A DNA stretch of 50,718 bases from Chloroflexota bacterium (GCA_029556265.1 JAKQFH010000013.1:1-50718); one strand, 5' to 3'; positions 1-8,646 are shown, counted from the stretch's first letter. Notes: generated from the sequence alone by a model not told the origin. Program-made: numbers and translations.

Positions 1-114
1 ATACATGCCCAGGTATTTTTCGGTGAGGGCAAGCGCGGATTTGTACATTCCGAAATAATTGCCGATGTGCGGGTTGCCGGTAGGTTTGATGCCGGTCAGA
101 GAGATGGGTGGCAT
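1..114 (-). CDS. trpS: Tryptophanyl-tRNA synthetase, N-terminal fragment (runs off left edge)
   Basis: The first 38 codons of a class I aminoacyl-tRNA synthetase that charges tRNA-Trp in the cytoplasm. The translation begins MPPISLTGIKPTGNPHIGNY; the GIKPTG stretch followed by PHIGN (the class I HIGH signature) is the classic TrpRS start. The ATG at 114-112 is preceded by a GAGG ribosome site about six bases upstream on the minus strand, which fixes the start. The remainder lies left of the window. TyrRS, the nearest relative, has a different sequence around HIGH, so the assignment is fairly secure despite the short fragment. Confidence 0.85.
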   Translation of the reverse strand, partial: MPPISLTGIKPTGNPHIGNYFGMYKSALALTEKYLGMY

Positions 115-248
115 TGCGTTTTCCTCAGTATAGTCAGTGGAGGCTAATTATAATCCAGGTTCAGACCAGCGATTCAGGCTGTGGATGGGAGAGACGTGGG
201 GATGGGAATATAGAACTGCTGGTCAGGAGACAAGCAGAAGCAATGCAT

Positions 249-351
249 ATGGGCGCGACAAGCCGCAGGCAGTGCGCAGCAGGGCTCGATCCCCTGAAGG
301 GGACTTACCTCCGAACCTTTATAACACCCTCCGCGGGTGCACGGATGGGAT
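249..351 (-). repeat. tRNA-Val-derived repeat, copy 2 (3' half with three hairpin insertions)
   Basis: A 103-bp unit nearly identical (one mismatch) to the unit at 381-483. Read on the minus strand it contains, in order and without mismatch, four blocks of the 3' half of the neighbouring tRNA-Val gene: CATCCGTG, AGGTTCGGAGGT, TCGAGCCCT and CGCGCCCAT. Between the blocks sit three insertions, each able to fold: CACCC/GGGTG, TCCCC/GGGGA and GCTGCG/TGCGGC. It is therefore a derived, non-functional tRNA tail rather than an intact tRNA. Downstream (minus) is a degenerate copy of the tRNA terminator. Confidence 0.75.
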
Positions 352-380
352 TGCTATTACTTGGGAATTAAATAAAAAAC

Positions 381-483
381 ATGGGCGCGACAAGCCGCAG
401 GCAGTGCGCAGCAGGGCTCGATTCCCTGAAGGGGACTTACCTCCGAACCTTTATAACACCCTCCGCGGGTGCACGGATGGGAT
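381..483 (-). repeat. tRNA-Val-derived repeat, copy 1 (3' half with three hairpin insertions)
   Basis: Second copy of the 103-bp unit described at 249-351, offset by 132 bp and in the same orientation. It ends in CGCGCCCAT, exactly like the 3' end of the tRNA at 526-600. The single difference is in the middle hairpin flank (TCCCTG here, CCCCTG in the other copy). It lies just after the tRNA terminator, so the array reads tRNA, terminator, copy 1, spacer, copy 2. Confidence 0.75.
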
Positions 484-512
484 AATAAAAAATGCTGGTC
501 AAGGGACCAGCA
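484..512 (-). terminator. Rho-independent terminator of tRNA-Val
   Basis: On the minus strand, a perfect 7-bp stem GCTGGTC/GACCAGC with a CCTT loop is followed by a run of six T. It sits 14 bases past the tRNA 3' end. Confidence 0.8.
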
Positions 513-525
513 AAAGCAGATTACA

Positions 526-600
<75 letters not shown>

Positions 601-837
601 GAAGTGACAAGATTATAGCAAACCCCCGTGCATTTGTCCACCCGAAATTTGCTCCGTTCCATCATCCGATAAAACGCGGGTTGTTTCTCGCAAATCGGGG
701 CTGCGCACCGCCCCTCCGGACAATTCCCGAAGCTCTCTTTCCCTGCCAGCAGCCTGAAACCGCGCGATTCGCGTTGAAAATCATGCCCAATTTGTCTGTA
801 TAACCCCCCCCAACCGCAAAAAGATGATAGAATCCTG

Positions 838-856
838 CTATTCATACAATGAATAG
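838..856. promoter_or_regulatory. Palindromic operator in front of padR
   Basis: A perfect inverted repeat, CTATTCAT-ACA-ATGAATAG (8 bp arms, 3-bp centre), 12 bases before the padR start. Its position just upstream of the ribosome site AAGGAT (858-863) is what is expected of a site bound by the dimeric PadR regulator it precedes, implying autoregulation of the whole importer operon. No other copy was noticed. Confidence 0.65.
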
Positions 857-868
857 CAAGGATATGCG

Positions 869-1405
869 ATGTCACCCAGAGCCGCCTTACCGCTTCATCT
901 CGAATACACCCTGCTGGGTTTGCTCAGGCAAAGGCCCCAGTACGGCTACGATATTCTGCAGAATTGGGATAAAAACCTGGGCATCATCTGGAAAGTGAAA
1001 CCGGGCAGGCTGTATGCCGCTCTGAACAAGCTCGAGCGGAGCGGCTTGGTTTCCGCGCAGCTGGAGAGCGGGGAAAACGCGCCCGCCCGCAAAGTTTTCG
1101 CGCTCACCCCACAGGGCGAGGCCGCTTTCTCGCGCTGGTTGGCTTCGCCGGTTTCTTCCCCGCGCGAATTCCGGCAGGAGTGGTTCGCGAAGCTCTTTTT
1201 CTCGTCAGAATTGAGCCCGGAGGAGCGCGGGGCTCTTTACGCAAATCAAATCGACGCGGCGCGGGCTTGGTTGAGAGCCCAAAATGAACTTAATCTCACG
1301 GGCTCAGTTTTTGAAGAGCAGGTGCGCCGCTTCAGACAAATGCAAATCCAAAGCATCCTGGATTTTTTAGTTGAAAGTCAAAATCATCACCTCAGGAGGA
1401 ACTGA
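869..1405 (+). CDS. PadR-family transcriptional regulator
   Basis: A 178-residue cytoplasmic DNA-binding protein. Residues 10-85 form the PadR winged helix: EYTLLGLLRQRPQYGYDI, then GRLYAALNKLERSGLV and a wing ending in FALTPQGEAAF. The C-terminal half is a Vir-type helical dimerisation domain. PadR proteins usually repress their own operon and release on a small ligand. It starts the operon with the ABC importer (two bases separate its stop from the next ATG), and a perfect palindrome lies immediately upstream, so it probably controls the importer. The ligand cannot be read from the sequence. Confidence 0.9.
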   Translation: MSPRAALPLHLEYTLLGLLRQRPQYGYDILQNWDKNLGIIWKVKPGRLYAALNKLERSGLVSAQLESGENAPARKVFALTPQGEAAFSRWLASPVSSPREFRQEWFAKLFFSSELSPEERGALYANQIDAARAWLRAQNELNLTGSVFEEQVRRFRQMQIQSILDFLVESQNHHLRRN

Positions 1406-1407
1406 CA

Positions 1408-2490
1408 ATGAAACGTTTCGCAAGCATGCTTCTTATCTGCACCCTGTTCCTGTCGGCTTGCGCTCAAGCCGCCCGCACCCAAACGCCTCAGCCCGACGAA
1501 CCCATTATCCTGACGGACGCGCTGGGCCGCCAAGTGACCTTGCAAAAGCTCCCTCAGCGCATCGCGGTGGCGGGCAAAGCTTCGCTGATGATCCTGGACG
1601 CGCTGTATATGTTCCCGGAGGCCAAAGAGCGCGTCGTCGCGTTTGAGGACGCGGTTCAGGGCGACGTGAACTTTATCCAACTACTCGACCCGGAGTATCC
1701 GCAGAAAGCCTTCCTGAAGCGGGACGCCGGCGTGGAGCAATTCGTGACTGCCGAGCCTGACCTGGTTTTGCTTAAGAGCTCCCAGGCTGAGAAATACGGC
1801 GCGCCGATTGAGGCGCTGAAAATCCCCGTGATTTATCTGGATCTTGAAACACCCGAACAATACACGCGCGACCTGAACGTACTCGGTCAGATCTTCGGCG
1901 ATGAAGCCCGCGCGCAGGAACTTAATCAGCTTTACCAGGGCGCGGTTGACGAAATCAACCAAAAAGTGCCTGCCGAAACCGCCAAGCCCAGCGTGCTCGT
2001 GCTGCAATACTCCGACACAGACGGCGCGGTGGCTTTTGGAGTGCCGCCTGCTGGCTGGATGCAAACCGAAATGGTGGAATTGGCTGGCGGCCGCCCGGTC
2101 TGGAAGGAGGCTAACCCGGGCAAAGGTTGGGCGCAGGTGACCATCGAACAAGTCGCGGCGTGGGATCCGGACCTTATCCTGGTGGTGTCTTATAAACAGG
2201 ACCCGGGCAAGGTTACCGCGAGCTTGAAAGAAGACCCGCAGTGGCAGCTGCTGCGCGCCGTGAAAAACGGCAGCCTGTACGGCTTTCCCAAGGACATCTA
2301 TAGTTGGGACCAACCCGACACGCGTTGGCTGCTTGGGCTGGAGTGGCTGGCAAGCCGCCTGCACCCCGGGCAGTTCGGACAGGTGGATATGCTCCAGAAA
2401 GCGCGCGACTTCTATCAGTCCGCTTATGGGCTGGACGCGGCGAGCTACGACGCGCACCTTCTGCCCATCACTCAAGGCGACATTCATTGA
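1408..2490 (+). CDS. ABC importer substrate-binding lipoprotein (iron-siderophore/heme/B12 type)
   Basis: A 360-residue secreted lipoprotein. The signal peptide MKRFASMLLICTLFLSAC ends in the lipobox LSAC, so the mature protein is anchored through Cys18. The rest is a TroA/BtuF-like two-lobe fold: residues 32-55 (ILTDALGRQVTLQKLPQRI) are the typical entry segment of Fe3+-siderophore, heme or cobalamin binding proteins, and a long linker helix joins the lobes. A strong AGGAGG ribosome site lies inside the end of padR. The next gene overlaps its stop codon, so import subunits are translationally coupled. Substrate within the FecB/BtuF group is undetermined. Confidence 0.88.
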   Translation: MKRFASMLLICTLFLSACAQAARTQTPQPDEPIILTDALGRQVTLQKLPQRIAVAGKASLMILDALYMFPEAKERVVAFEDAVQGDVNFIQLLDPEYPQKAFLKRDAGVEQFVTAEPDLVLLKSSQAEKYGAPIEALKIPVIYLDLETPEQYTRDLNVLGQIFGDEARAQELNQLYQGAVDEINQKVPAETAKPSVLVLQYSDTDGAVAFGVPPAGWMQTEMVELAGGRPVWKEANPGKGWAQVTIEQVAAWDPDLILVVSYKQDPGKVTASLKEDPQWQLLRAVKNGSLYGFPKDIYSWDQPDTRWLLGLEWLASRLHPGQFGQVDMLQKARDFYQSAYGLDAASYDAHLLPITQGDIH

Positions 2491-3518
2491 ACGACGACGC
2501 TTCCCTTCTGAAAGCCCAACCGGAACGCGCCCAAAATAATGGGATGTGGGCGGTGCTTACCGCCGCGCTCCTCCTGCTGCTGGTCTTGTCCGTGTTTTTG
2601 GGGCGCTATCCCCAGGCCGGCTTCTTGGGGCTCAATCAGCTGCGGGATAATCTGCTTGCCCAGCGACTGGTGATTCATGTGCGTCTGCCGCGGCTGCTGA
2701 CCGCGCTGCTCTTGGGCATGGTTTTGGCGGCTTCAGGGACTGTCTTTCAGATGATTTTTGCGAACCCGCTGGTGGAGCCTGGTTTTTTGGGCGTTTCTCA
2801 GGGGGCGGCATTTGGCGCGGCGCTGGCTATCGTGTTCTTTTCGGCCTCCGCGGCGGCGATCCAGGGGATGGCGGCGCTTTTCGCGTTCGCGGGTTTGGGT
2901 TTCTCCTATTTGCTGGCGCGGCGCATCCGCGTGGGAAGTTGGCTGCTGCGCCTGGTTCTGGCCGGCATTGTGGTTTCGGCGCTGTTTTCGGCTGGGCTTG
3001 GGATTGTCAAATACCTGGCAGACCCGCTGCGGCAGCTGCCGGAAATTACCTTTTGGATGTTGGGCAGCCTTGCCAGCGTCACCTGGAGCAAATTTCTGGC
3101 GGTCTTGCCCGCCTGTCTGCTGTGCTTAGGCGTGATTTTCTCTTTTCGGTGGCGCCTGAACCTGTTGGCGTTGGATGAGACCACTGCTTTTTCACTCGGC
3201 GCGGCGCCGCGGCGAGAAAGGTTGATCATGATGATCGCGGCGGTCCTCGCAACCTCCGCGATGATTTCTGTGGCAGGGATGGTTGGCTGGATTGGTTTGA
3301 TTACCCCACACATCGCCCGCCGGCTGGTCGGGTCGGATACGCGCTGGAATCTGCCGGTGGCAATCCTGCTGGGCAGCGGGTTCGCGCTGATTTGCGACGA
3401 TTTGGCGCGCGTTTTGACGGCCGGCGAAATCCCACTGGGGATATTAACCTCTCTGCTTGGCGCGGCCACTTTTATGATTCTGATGGTGCGCGGTTCGGTC
3501 AAGGGGGCGCGGGGATGA
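2487..3518 (+). CDS. FecCD/BtuC-type ABC importer permease
   Basis: A 343-residue inner-membrane protein with about nine to ten hydrophobic helices; it is the pore of a type II importer for iron complexes, heme or cobalamin. The family segments RLPRLLTALLLGMVLAASG, NPLVEPGFLGVSQGAAFG and GWIGLITPHIARRLVG (the cytoplasmic loop contacting the ATPase) are all present. I take the TTG at 2487 as start: it overlaps the preceding stop (TTGA), has AAGG about nine bases upstream, and gives the family length. An open frame continues further upstream inside the lipoprotein gene but does not resemble the family. Confidence 0.88.
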   Translation: MNDDASLLKAQPERAQNNGMWAVLTAALLLLLVLSVFLGRYPQAGFLGLNQLRDNLLAQRLVIHVRLPRLLTALLLGMVLAASGTVFQMIFANPLVEPGFLGVSQGAAFGAALAIVFFSASAAAIQGMAALFAFAGLGFSYLLARRIRVGSWLLRLVLAGIVVSALFSAGLGIVKYLADPLRQLPEITFWMLGSLASVTWSKFLAVLPACLLCLGVIFSFRWRLNLLALDETTAFSLGAAPRRERLIMMIAAVLATSAMISVAGMVGWIGLITPHIARRLVGSDTRWNLPVAILLGSGFALICDDLARVLTAGEIPLGILTSLLGAATFMILMVRGSVKGARG

Positions 3519-4297
3519 GCGGCGCCTTGGTCAGTTTTGAGCAGGTTACGTTTGGGTACACCCGCTCCCGGCAGATTTTTACCGGTCTGAACTTTCAGCT
3601 GAGGCGCGGCGCTCTGACGGTTGTGTTAGGTCCGAATGGCATCGGGAAAACGACCCTGCTTTATATGGCTTTGGGTTGGCTCCAGCCTTCCTCCGGGCAG
3701 GTTTTCCTGGAAAACAAACCGCTGGGGGAATATTCACGCGCGGAGCTGGGTCAGCGCATCGCTTTGGTTCCGCAAACTGAACGCCAGCCCTACTCCTATA
3801 CGGTTTTGGAATACGTTTTATTCGGTCGGGCGCCGCATCTGGCGCTGTTTGGCTCGCCAAAAGAAGCTGACCTTTTGGCAGCGCGGCAGGCGCTCGCCAG
3901 GGCGGGTATCCCGAACCTGAGCGACGCGTATGTGGACCAGCTGAGCGGCGGTGAAGGGCAGTTGGTGCTCATCGCGCGCGCTCTGGCACAGGAGCCGCGC
4001 GTCCTCCTGCTGGATGAACCCAGCGCGCATCTTGACCTGGGCAATAAGTACCGCCTGATGCAGACGCTTTCTGATTTACGAAATGACGGCACCACCATTT
4101 TGATGACCACGCACGACCCGGAAATCGCTCTGACGCTCAGCGATGAAACTGTCCTGGTGGATGGCAGCGGCTCGGTGGCGGTTGGCGCGCCCGCGCAGGT
4201 GCTGACAGCGGAGAAGCTCTCCCGTTTGTATCACCTTCCGGAAGGCGCTCTGGAAGTCCGGCTTACACACCCTGGGATTGTCCTGCGGCGCTTCTGA
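3515..4297 (+). CDS. ABC importer ATPase (FepC/BtuD type)
   Basis: A 260-residue ATP-binding subunit that drives the importer encoded just upstream. Walker A is GPNGIGKTT, the signature is LSGGEGQ (slightly unusual for LSGGQ), Walker B is VLLLDEP, and the switch His lies in TTHDPE. Its ATG overlaps the permease stop as ATGA. A clear terminator follows at 4313-4342, closing the four-gene padR operon. Confidence 0.92.
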   Translation: MSGALVSFEQVTFGYTRSRQIFTGLNFQLRRGALTVVLGPNGIGKTTLLYMALGWLQPSSGQVFLENKPLGEYSRAELGQRIALVPQTERQPYSYTVLEYVLFGRAPHLALFGSPKEADLLAARQALARAGIPNLSDAYVDQLSGGEGQLVLIARALAQEPRVLLLDEPSAHLDLGNKYRLMQTLSDLRNDGTTILMTTHDPEIALTLSDETVLVDGSGSVAVGAPAQVLTAEKLSRLYHLPEGALEVRLTHPGIVLRRF

Positions 4298-4312
4298 GCG
4301 TTTATAAGAATA

Positions 4313-4342
4313 GGCAGAGGTGTGTCATCCTCTGCCTTTTTT
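4313..4342 (+). terminator. Rho-independent terminator of the importer operon
   Basis: Perfect 8-bp stem GGCAGAGG/CCTCTGCC with an 8-base loop followed by six T. It also lies just past the end of the minus-strand oxidoreductase gene, with which this operon converges. Confidence 0.9.
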
Positions 4343-4354
4343 GTCAGTAGGAAT

Positions 4355-5689
4355 TCAGGCTTTCAATAACTCCTTAAACGCGGCCGCGCTGATGCCCCGT
4401 GCCAACTCCGCGCTGAAATCCTGATGGGCGTCTGCCGCGCTCTTCACGGGCGCAGCCAAGGAGGCATCCCCCAACAGGATGGAGCCGACCAAAACCCCCG
4501 AACGGAACAAAAAGCTGGCATAGGCGCTCTCGGTTTTATCCACCAGCAGCACATCCGCGCTTTCGCTTGGGGTGAACTGACCAATACTGAACAAGTCAAT
4601 CCCCAGCACTTTCAGACGCGCGGAGGGTGGGTCTCCCGCGAAAACGCCCGGCATGCCTGCCGCGGCAAGCCCCGCAACGCCGCCTTGCGCTTTGGCAGGG
4701 AGCCACAAACCATACATGCGCCCCTGATGTTCACAGACGTCGCCAGCGGCAAAGATATGCGGGTCGGAGCTGCGCATAGAATCATCAACCAGGATACCGC
4801 GATTGACAGACAGCCCGGCTTTGCGCGCGAGGTCCAGGTTGGCGCTCACGCCCGCGCTGATGATAACCAGGTCTGCCGGCAGCAAAGGCCCGCCCTCCAA
4901 CTGCACGCCTGTGACATGGTCTGAACCGACCAGAGCCTGGGTTTTGGCAGCGGTGTAGACTTTGATGCCCATCGCTTCAATCTTTTGCTGTAAGATTGCG
5001 CTGGCAGCCTGATCCAATTGGCGCGGCAGCAGCCAGGGCAGGCTTTCCACCACGCTCACCCGCGCGCCGCGCTTTGAAATCGCTCCGGCGGTCTCTAAGC
5101 CGAGCAGCCCGCCGCCGATGCAAACCACGTCTACCGGTTTGCTGCAGACCTCCAGGATTTGGTTGGCGTCCCGCAGGGTGCGCAGGGTTTGCACGCCCGG
5201 CAAGTTCGCCCCGGGGAAAGGCGGCACGAAAGGAGACGAGCCGTTGGTCAGGATCAGGGTGTCATATGGAAAAACGCGCCCATCCGAGAGAACCACGCGC
5301 CGTTCGCGCGGGTCAATATCAACCGCCTTGCTGTTCAGGCGCAGTTCGATGCGCTTATCCAGGAACCAGGTGCGGGGATGCAGGTCGAGCTTGCTGCTGT
5401 CCAATTCTCCGGCCAGGTAGCGGGTCAGGTTCATGCGGAAGTACGGCGGCTCCGGTTCTTCGGAGAGTAAGACCAGGCTGCCTTCCGGGTCTGACTGGCG
5501 GATTGCTTCCGCCGCGCTGACGCCAGCAACCCCAGCCCCGATTATCAGGTAGCGCTTCGCGCCCGGGTGGGCTTCTTCAAAATGGTCGCGATCGGTGCCG
5601 CACTGCGGGCAGCTTTCCGGCGGTTCCGCGCCGGTGGAGGAGAAGCCGCACACATTGCACACCCATTTCTTGTCGGGTAATTGGTTCAT
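4355..5689 (-). CDS. Rubredoxin-like domain fused to an FAD-dependent NAD(P)H oxidoreductase
   Basis: A 444-residue cytoplasmic flavoprotein. Residues 9-31 are a small rubredoxin-like iron site (C11-x2-C14, C27-x2-C30, as in rubrerythrin tails). Then comes a NirB/NADH:rubredoxin-oxidoreductase-like body: FAD-binding GAGVAG at 51-56, a second nucleotide fold around GGGLLGLETA for NAD(P)H, and the FAD-contacting IFAAGDVCE near residue 315. The fusion suggests electron flow from NAD(P)H through FAD to a built-in iron centre, probably for peroxide/oxygen detoxification as in anaerobes; the acceptor is not known. The ribosome site AGAGG supports the start. Confidence 0.85.
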   Translation of the reverse strand: MNQLPDKKWVCNVCGFSSTGAEPPESCPQCGTDRDHFEEAHPGAKRYLIIGAGVAGVSAAEAIRQSDPEGSLVLLSEEPEPPYFRMNLTRYLAGELDSSKLDLHPRTWFLDKRIELRLNSKAVDIDPRERRVVLSDGRVFPYDTLILTNGSSPFVPPFPGANLPGVQTLRTLRDANQILEVCSKPVDVVCIGGGLLGLETAGAISKRGARVSVVESLPWLLPRQLDQAASAILQQKIEAMGIKVYTAAKTQALVGSDHVTGVQLEGGPLLPADLVIISAGVSANLDLARKAGLSVNRGILVDDSMRSSDPHIFAAGDVCEHQGRMYGLWLPAKAQGGVAGLAAAGMPGVFAGDPPSARLKVLGIDLFSIGQFTPSESADVLLVDKTESAYASFLFRSGVLVGSILLGDASLAAPVKSAADAHQDFSAELARGISAAAFKELLKA

Positions 5690-5818
5690 AGAAAACCTCT
5701 TCGTGAACTAACCTTGGTAGATTGATATTTTTATGGTAACGAGTGTAGCACAAAGCTTTTTTGATTTCCGGGACGCATATAAGCTTCTGCCAGAGCGGCT
5801 CCCCCGGGCGCGCCTTGA

Positions 5819-5824
5819 TATAAT
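5819..5824 (+). promoter_or_regulatory. Candidate -10 box for the small membrane protein
   Basis: A perfect TATAAT 28 bases before the TTG start at 5852. No convincing -35 box is seen at the usual distance. Confidence 0.4.
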
Positions 5825-5851
5825 GAACCTGAACTACTGGAGGTTCGTTTC

Positions 5852-6223
5852 TTGAGATCAGCTTTGAGCGCGTTTTGGTTATTGGCGGGCTGCCTGGCGA
5901 TGATTTTGCTGCTGGGAATGTTCACCGCACGCCTGCGGGCAGCGCGGGGAATCAGGAGCGCGCCGGGCTACCTGGGCGGCATCATCTGGGTGATTGCCAT
6001 GATAGGTTACGCCCTCCTGGCAAAAAATGAGATGGCTGACCCGCTCATTTTTATTTTGGTAAGTGCCGTTATCCCGCTTGTGTATCTGATTAACATTCTG
6101 CTCCTTTTACTTTCGCGGCGTTACACCTGGCAGGACCCGCAAGGAAAACGCGCTGCCGGGCGCTTCGCGCTTATCATTCTGGGTGTGTTCATTGTCTGGG
6201 TGTTGGGCCTGCTGCTCGTCTGA
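5852..6223 (+). CDS. Small integral membrane protein, function unknown
   Basis: A 123-residue hydrophobic protein with about four membrane segments separated by short basic loops (TARLRAARG, SRRYTWQDPQGKRAAGR). The TTG start is supported by TGGAGG eight bases upstream and by the TATAAT ahead of it. I do not recognise a family. It stands alone between a minus-strand oxidoreductase and the DUF368 gene, which has its own promoter-like sequence. Confidence 0.65.
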   Translation: MRSALSAFWLLAGCLAMILLLGMFTARLRAARGIRSAPGYLGGIIWVIAMIGYALLAKNEMADPLIFILVSAVIPLVYLINILLLLLSRRYTWQDPQGKRAAGRFALIILGVFIVWVLGLLLV

Positions 6224-6382
6224 AATTTCATATTAATAACCGTCAGGGCGGAACCCATGAGGGGCATCCTCCGGCCGCAAAACGCGGAGGGAAATAGATT
6301 TTCGCGTTGATGTTCCTCAAAAAGGGCGCTTAAGTTGGCAGATGTCAGACGGATACCAAAACACCGTTCGGCAGCTTGGGGC

Positions 6383-6388
6383 TATAAT
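6383..6388 (+). promoter_or_regulatory. Candidate -10 box for the DUF368 gene
   Basis: TATAAT in the leader, 36 bases before the ATG at 6424; AGGAG at 6413-6417 is the ribosome site. No clear -35 box. Confidence 0.4.
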
Positions 6389-6423
6389 TGGAGGGCTTAA
6401 GTCTTAACATACAGGAGTAATTT

Positions 6424-7284
6424 ATGACAAACGAAACAATAGCCCGACCTAAAACAACGCTCGCGGATTGGATTCTGCGGCTGCTGAAAGGCATTTTGGT
6501 CGGGATCGGATTTATCACCCCGGGCCTTTCGGGCGGCGTGCTGGCGGTTGTTTTTGGTATCTATGAACCTCTGATGCGCTGGCTGGGGAACTTGCGCGAG
6601 AAGTTCCTGAAAAACCTGCTCTATTTTATACCCGTCGGAATCGGGGGGATTCTCGGCGTGCTCGCGTTTTCGGTTGTGGTGGAATGGGCCTTCGGGCATT
6701 ATCCGGCGCAGTTCACCTGGCTGTTCATCGGTTTCATCGCCGGAACTTTCCCCTCGCTGCTGAAAACCTCGGGCAAAGAAGGACGGAAAAGCTGGCATTG
6801 GGTTTTGCTGGGGCTTATAGCTTTGGGTACGCTCTTCCTGATGCGCTGGCTGCAAACGATTCGCAGTGTGCACATGACACAGAACCTCGGCAGTTGGCTG
6901 TTGAGCGGCGCGATGATTGGCTTGGGAGTGGTGGTTCCGGGTATGAGCCCATCGAACTTCTTAATTTATCTCGGATTGTATGAACCCATGGCCAGCGGTA
7001 TCAGCCGGCTGGACTTTGGCGTCATCATTCCGTTGGTGGTGGGCGGCGCGGCTTGCGTGCTGCTGTTTGCCAAACTGGTGGCCTGGCTCTTTAAGAAATA
7101 TTACGCGCTGATGTACCATATTATCCTGGGCATCGTAATCGGATCCACGCTGGCCATCATCCCCTCTGGCGTGAGCGGCCTGGGCATGATCGCGGTGTGC
7201 GCGCTGCTCTTCCTCGCTGGTGGGCTGGTGTCTTTCCTGCTTGCCAAATTGGACGAGAAATACTCACGGAATGATGAAGTGTGA
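6424..7284 (+). CDS. DUF368 membrane protein (PopT-type undecaprenyl-phosphate translocase family)
   Basis: A 286-residue polytopic protein of about eight to nine helices. The two inverted DUF368 repeats are visible: the segment GIGFITPGLSGGVLAVVFGI near residue 25 and the matching GLGVVVPGMSPSNFLIYLGL near residue 165, each with the conserved P-G-(L/M)-S re-entrant motif. DUF368 proteins have been shown in other bacteria to return undecaprenyl phosphate across the membrane for cell-wall lipid recycling. A DedA protein, the other family with this role, is encoded at 19954. A hairpin follows the gene. Confidence 0.85.
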   Translation: MTNETIARPKTTLADWILRLLKGILVGIGFITPGLSGGVLAVVFGIYEPLMRWLGNLREKFLKNLLYFIPVGIGGILGVLAFSVVVEWAFGHYPAQFTWLFIGFIAGTFPSLLKTSGKEGRKSWHWVLLGLIALGTLFLMRWLQTIRSVHMTQNLGSWLLSGAMIGLGVVVPGMSPSNFLIYLGLYEPMASGISRLDFGVIIPLVVGGAACVLLFAKLVAWLFKKYYALMYHIILGIVIGSTLAIIPSGVSGLGMIAVCALLFLAGGLVSFLLAKLDEKYSRNDEV

Positions 7285-7347
7285 GCCTTCTGGCTCCCGG
7301 GTTGAGCGGTTTTGCCGCCCAACGGACATGAATTGGTAAAGATTATG

Positions 7348-7372
7348 GGGCTGTAAATGATTTTTACAGCCC
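7348..7372 (+). terminator. Strong hairpin after the DUF368 gene, probable terminator
   Basis: Perfect 10-bp stem GGGCTGTAAA/TTTACAGCCC with a short loop, 64 bases after the stop. The downstream T tract is poor, so termination is inferred from position and stem strength. Confidence 0.55.
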
Positions 7373-7426
7373 ATATTTCTGCTTTTATCCATTAAAATAG
7401 AGGTGTGAAAGCAGAGAGGTGTTTGG

Positions 7427-8326
7427 ATGCAACGGGATTTAGATAAAGCGGACTGGGCTGTTGGATTGATGCAAGCGCGCCAATCCGTGCGAAATTATAA
7501 AGATGAACCGATTCCGGAGGAAATCCTGTATGAAGTGCTCGCCGCGGGGGTCAACAGCGCCACCGGCGGGAATCTGCAGCCCTATTCCATCCTTGTTGAG
7601 AAAAACCGCCTGAAAAATCAGCATCTGGCGCAGCTCTGCGGCGGGCAGAGTTTTATCGGGCAGGCTCCGGTGAACCTGATTTTCTTGCTGGATTGGCACA
7701 AGCTGGCTATGTACAGCCGCAAGAACAACGCGCCGTTTGTCTGCAATAAAAGCTTCCGCCATTTCACGATTGCCATGGACGACGTGACTTGCGCCGCGCA
7801 AAGCATCGAAACCGCGGCCTGGTTATATGGCATCGGAAGCTGTTACGTCGGCACCATCCTGGAGTGCATACCCGCCATCGCCGAACTGTATAACCTGCCA
7901 ATGCTGACCGCGCCGGTATTGCTGCTCAGTCTGGGATACCCAAAGACTATGGCGGTGCCCCGCAAAAAGCTGGACCAGGACATGGTGGTGTTCCGCGGTG
8001 CGTACCCCGCGCTCAGCCTTGAGAAGATATCCGAAGCCTACGACCGTAAATACGCCGGCATGCGTTTCTCCTTGCCCAGCGATCCGCACAAACGCCGCGC
8101 GCTGTTGGAGGAATTCCGGGCCGCGCTGCGCACTACTTATAATGAAGCCAAATGCGAGGAAATCGTGCGGGCGGCAGATAAAGCCGGGTCTATCGCGGAA
8201 ATTCAACGCCGCTTCGGCCTGCATTACCATGCCGCCGAGATGCTCAGTCCCGACGTTATCGAAGGTTTGGCAAGCCAGGGAATTTATCCTTTCTACAGTC
8301 TGTTGGAGCAGGAACCCAAACCCTGA
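7427..8326 (+). CDS. Nitroreductase-family flavoprotein with C-terminal extension
   Basis: A 299-residue protein whose first 190 residues match the FMN-dependent nitroreductase fold: QARQSVRNYKDEPIPEEIL (FMN phosphate-binding R-S-x-R), NSATGGNLQPYSI, and a late LSLGYP segment that closes the FMN site. These enzymes move electrons from NAD(P)H to nitro compounds, quinones or other acceptors. About 100 extra helical C-terminal residues (FSLPSDPHKRRALLEEFRAA onward) are not part of the core and are unassigned. AGAGAGG supports the start. It appears monocistronic. Confidence 0.8.
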   Translation: MQRDLDKADWAVGLMQARQSVRNYKDEPIPEEILYEVLAAGVNSATGGNLQPYSILVEKNRLKNQHLAQLCGGQSFIGQAPVNLIFLLDWHKLAMYSRKNNAPFVCNKSFRHFTIAMDDVTCAAQSIETAAWLYGIGSCYVGTILECIPAIAELYNLPMLTAPVLLLSLGYPKTMAVPRKKLDQDMVVFRGAYPALSLEKISEAYDRKYAGMRFSLPSDPHKRRALLEEFRAALRTTYNEAKCEEIVRAADKAGSIAEIQRRFGLHYHAAEMLSPDVIEGLASQGIYPFYSLLEQEPKP

Positions 8327-8646
8327 TCAACAAAAAAACAGGCGCGCCCTGTTCAGGTTAAGCCGGGGCAGCGCTGTTCGCTTCGGTCGGTTTCGCGGGC
8401 TGGCGGCTTAATACCCGAAAGCCGGCTGCCTGCTTCGGGGGAAATAAGCAGCGAAGTGCCTGTGTGGGGTCAATCCTTGCGCTGGTTGGCTTACCGGGTA
8501 TAAGCGCGATTTGCCGCCTGAGAAACCCAAAAATGGTAAAGCCCCTCGACGGTTTTTTTGATAGAATAGGTCCTATCTACCGGGTATTTCCAATCCAACA
8601 GATGTCAATTTCATATTCAGGAATACCCTTCTGGCTCAGGAGAGTA
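8327..8646. other. Intergenic region ahead of the ABC exporter, with palindromes
   Basis: No convincing gene. It holds a hairpin AACAGG/CCTGTT at 8337-8353 with its A/T tract on the left, so it would terminate minus-strand transcription; two copies of TACCGGGTAT (starting near 8491 and 8579); and the palindrome ATAGG-T-CCTAT near 8567. The last two lie within about 160 bp of the exporter start and could be regulator sites, but nothing proves it. Confidence 0.35.

Noticed and set aside
2304-2486. Upstream extension of the FecCD permease frame
   Set aside because: It lies inside the lipoprotein gene in another frame and adds residues foreign to the family; the TTG at 2487 fits coupling and length.
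8464-8646. Upstream extension of the ABC exporter ATPase frame
   Set aside because: No ribosome site at 8464 and no family similarity before METVLKV; AGGAG precedes the chosen start.
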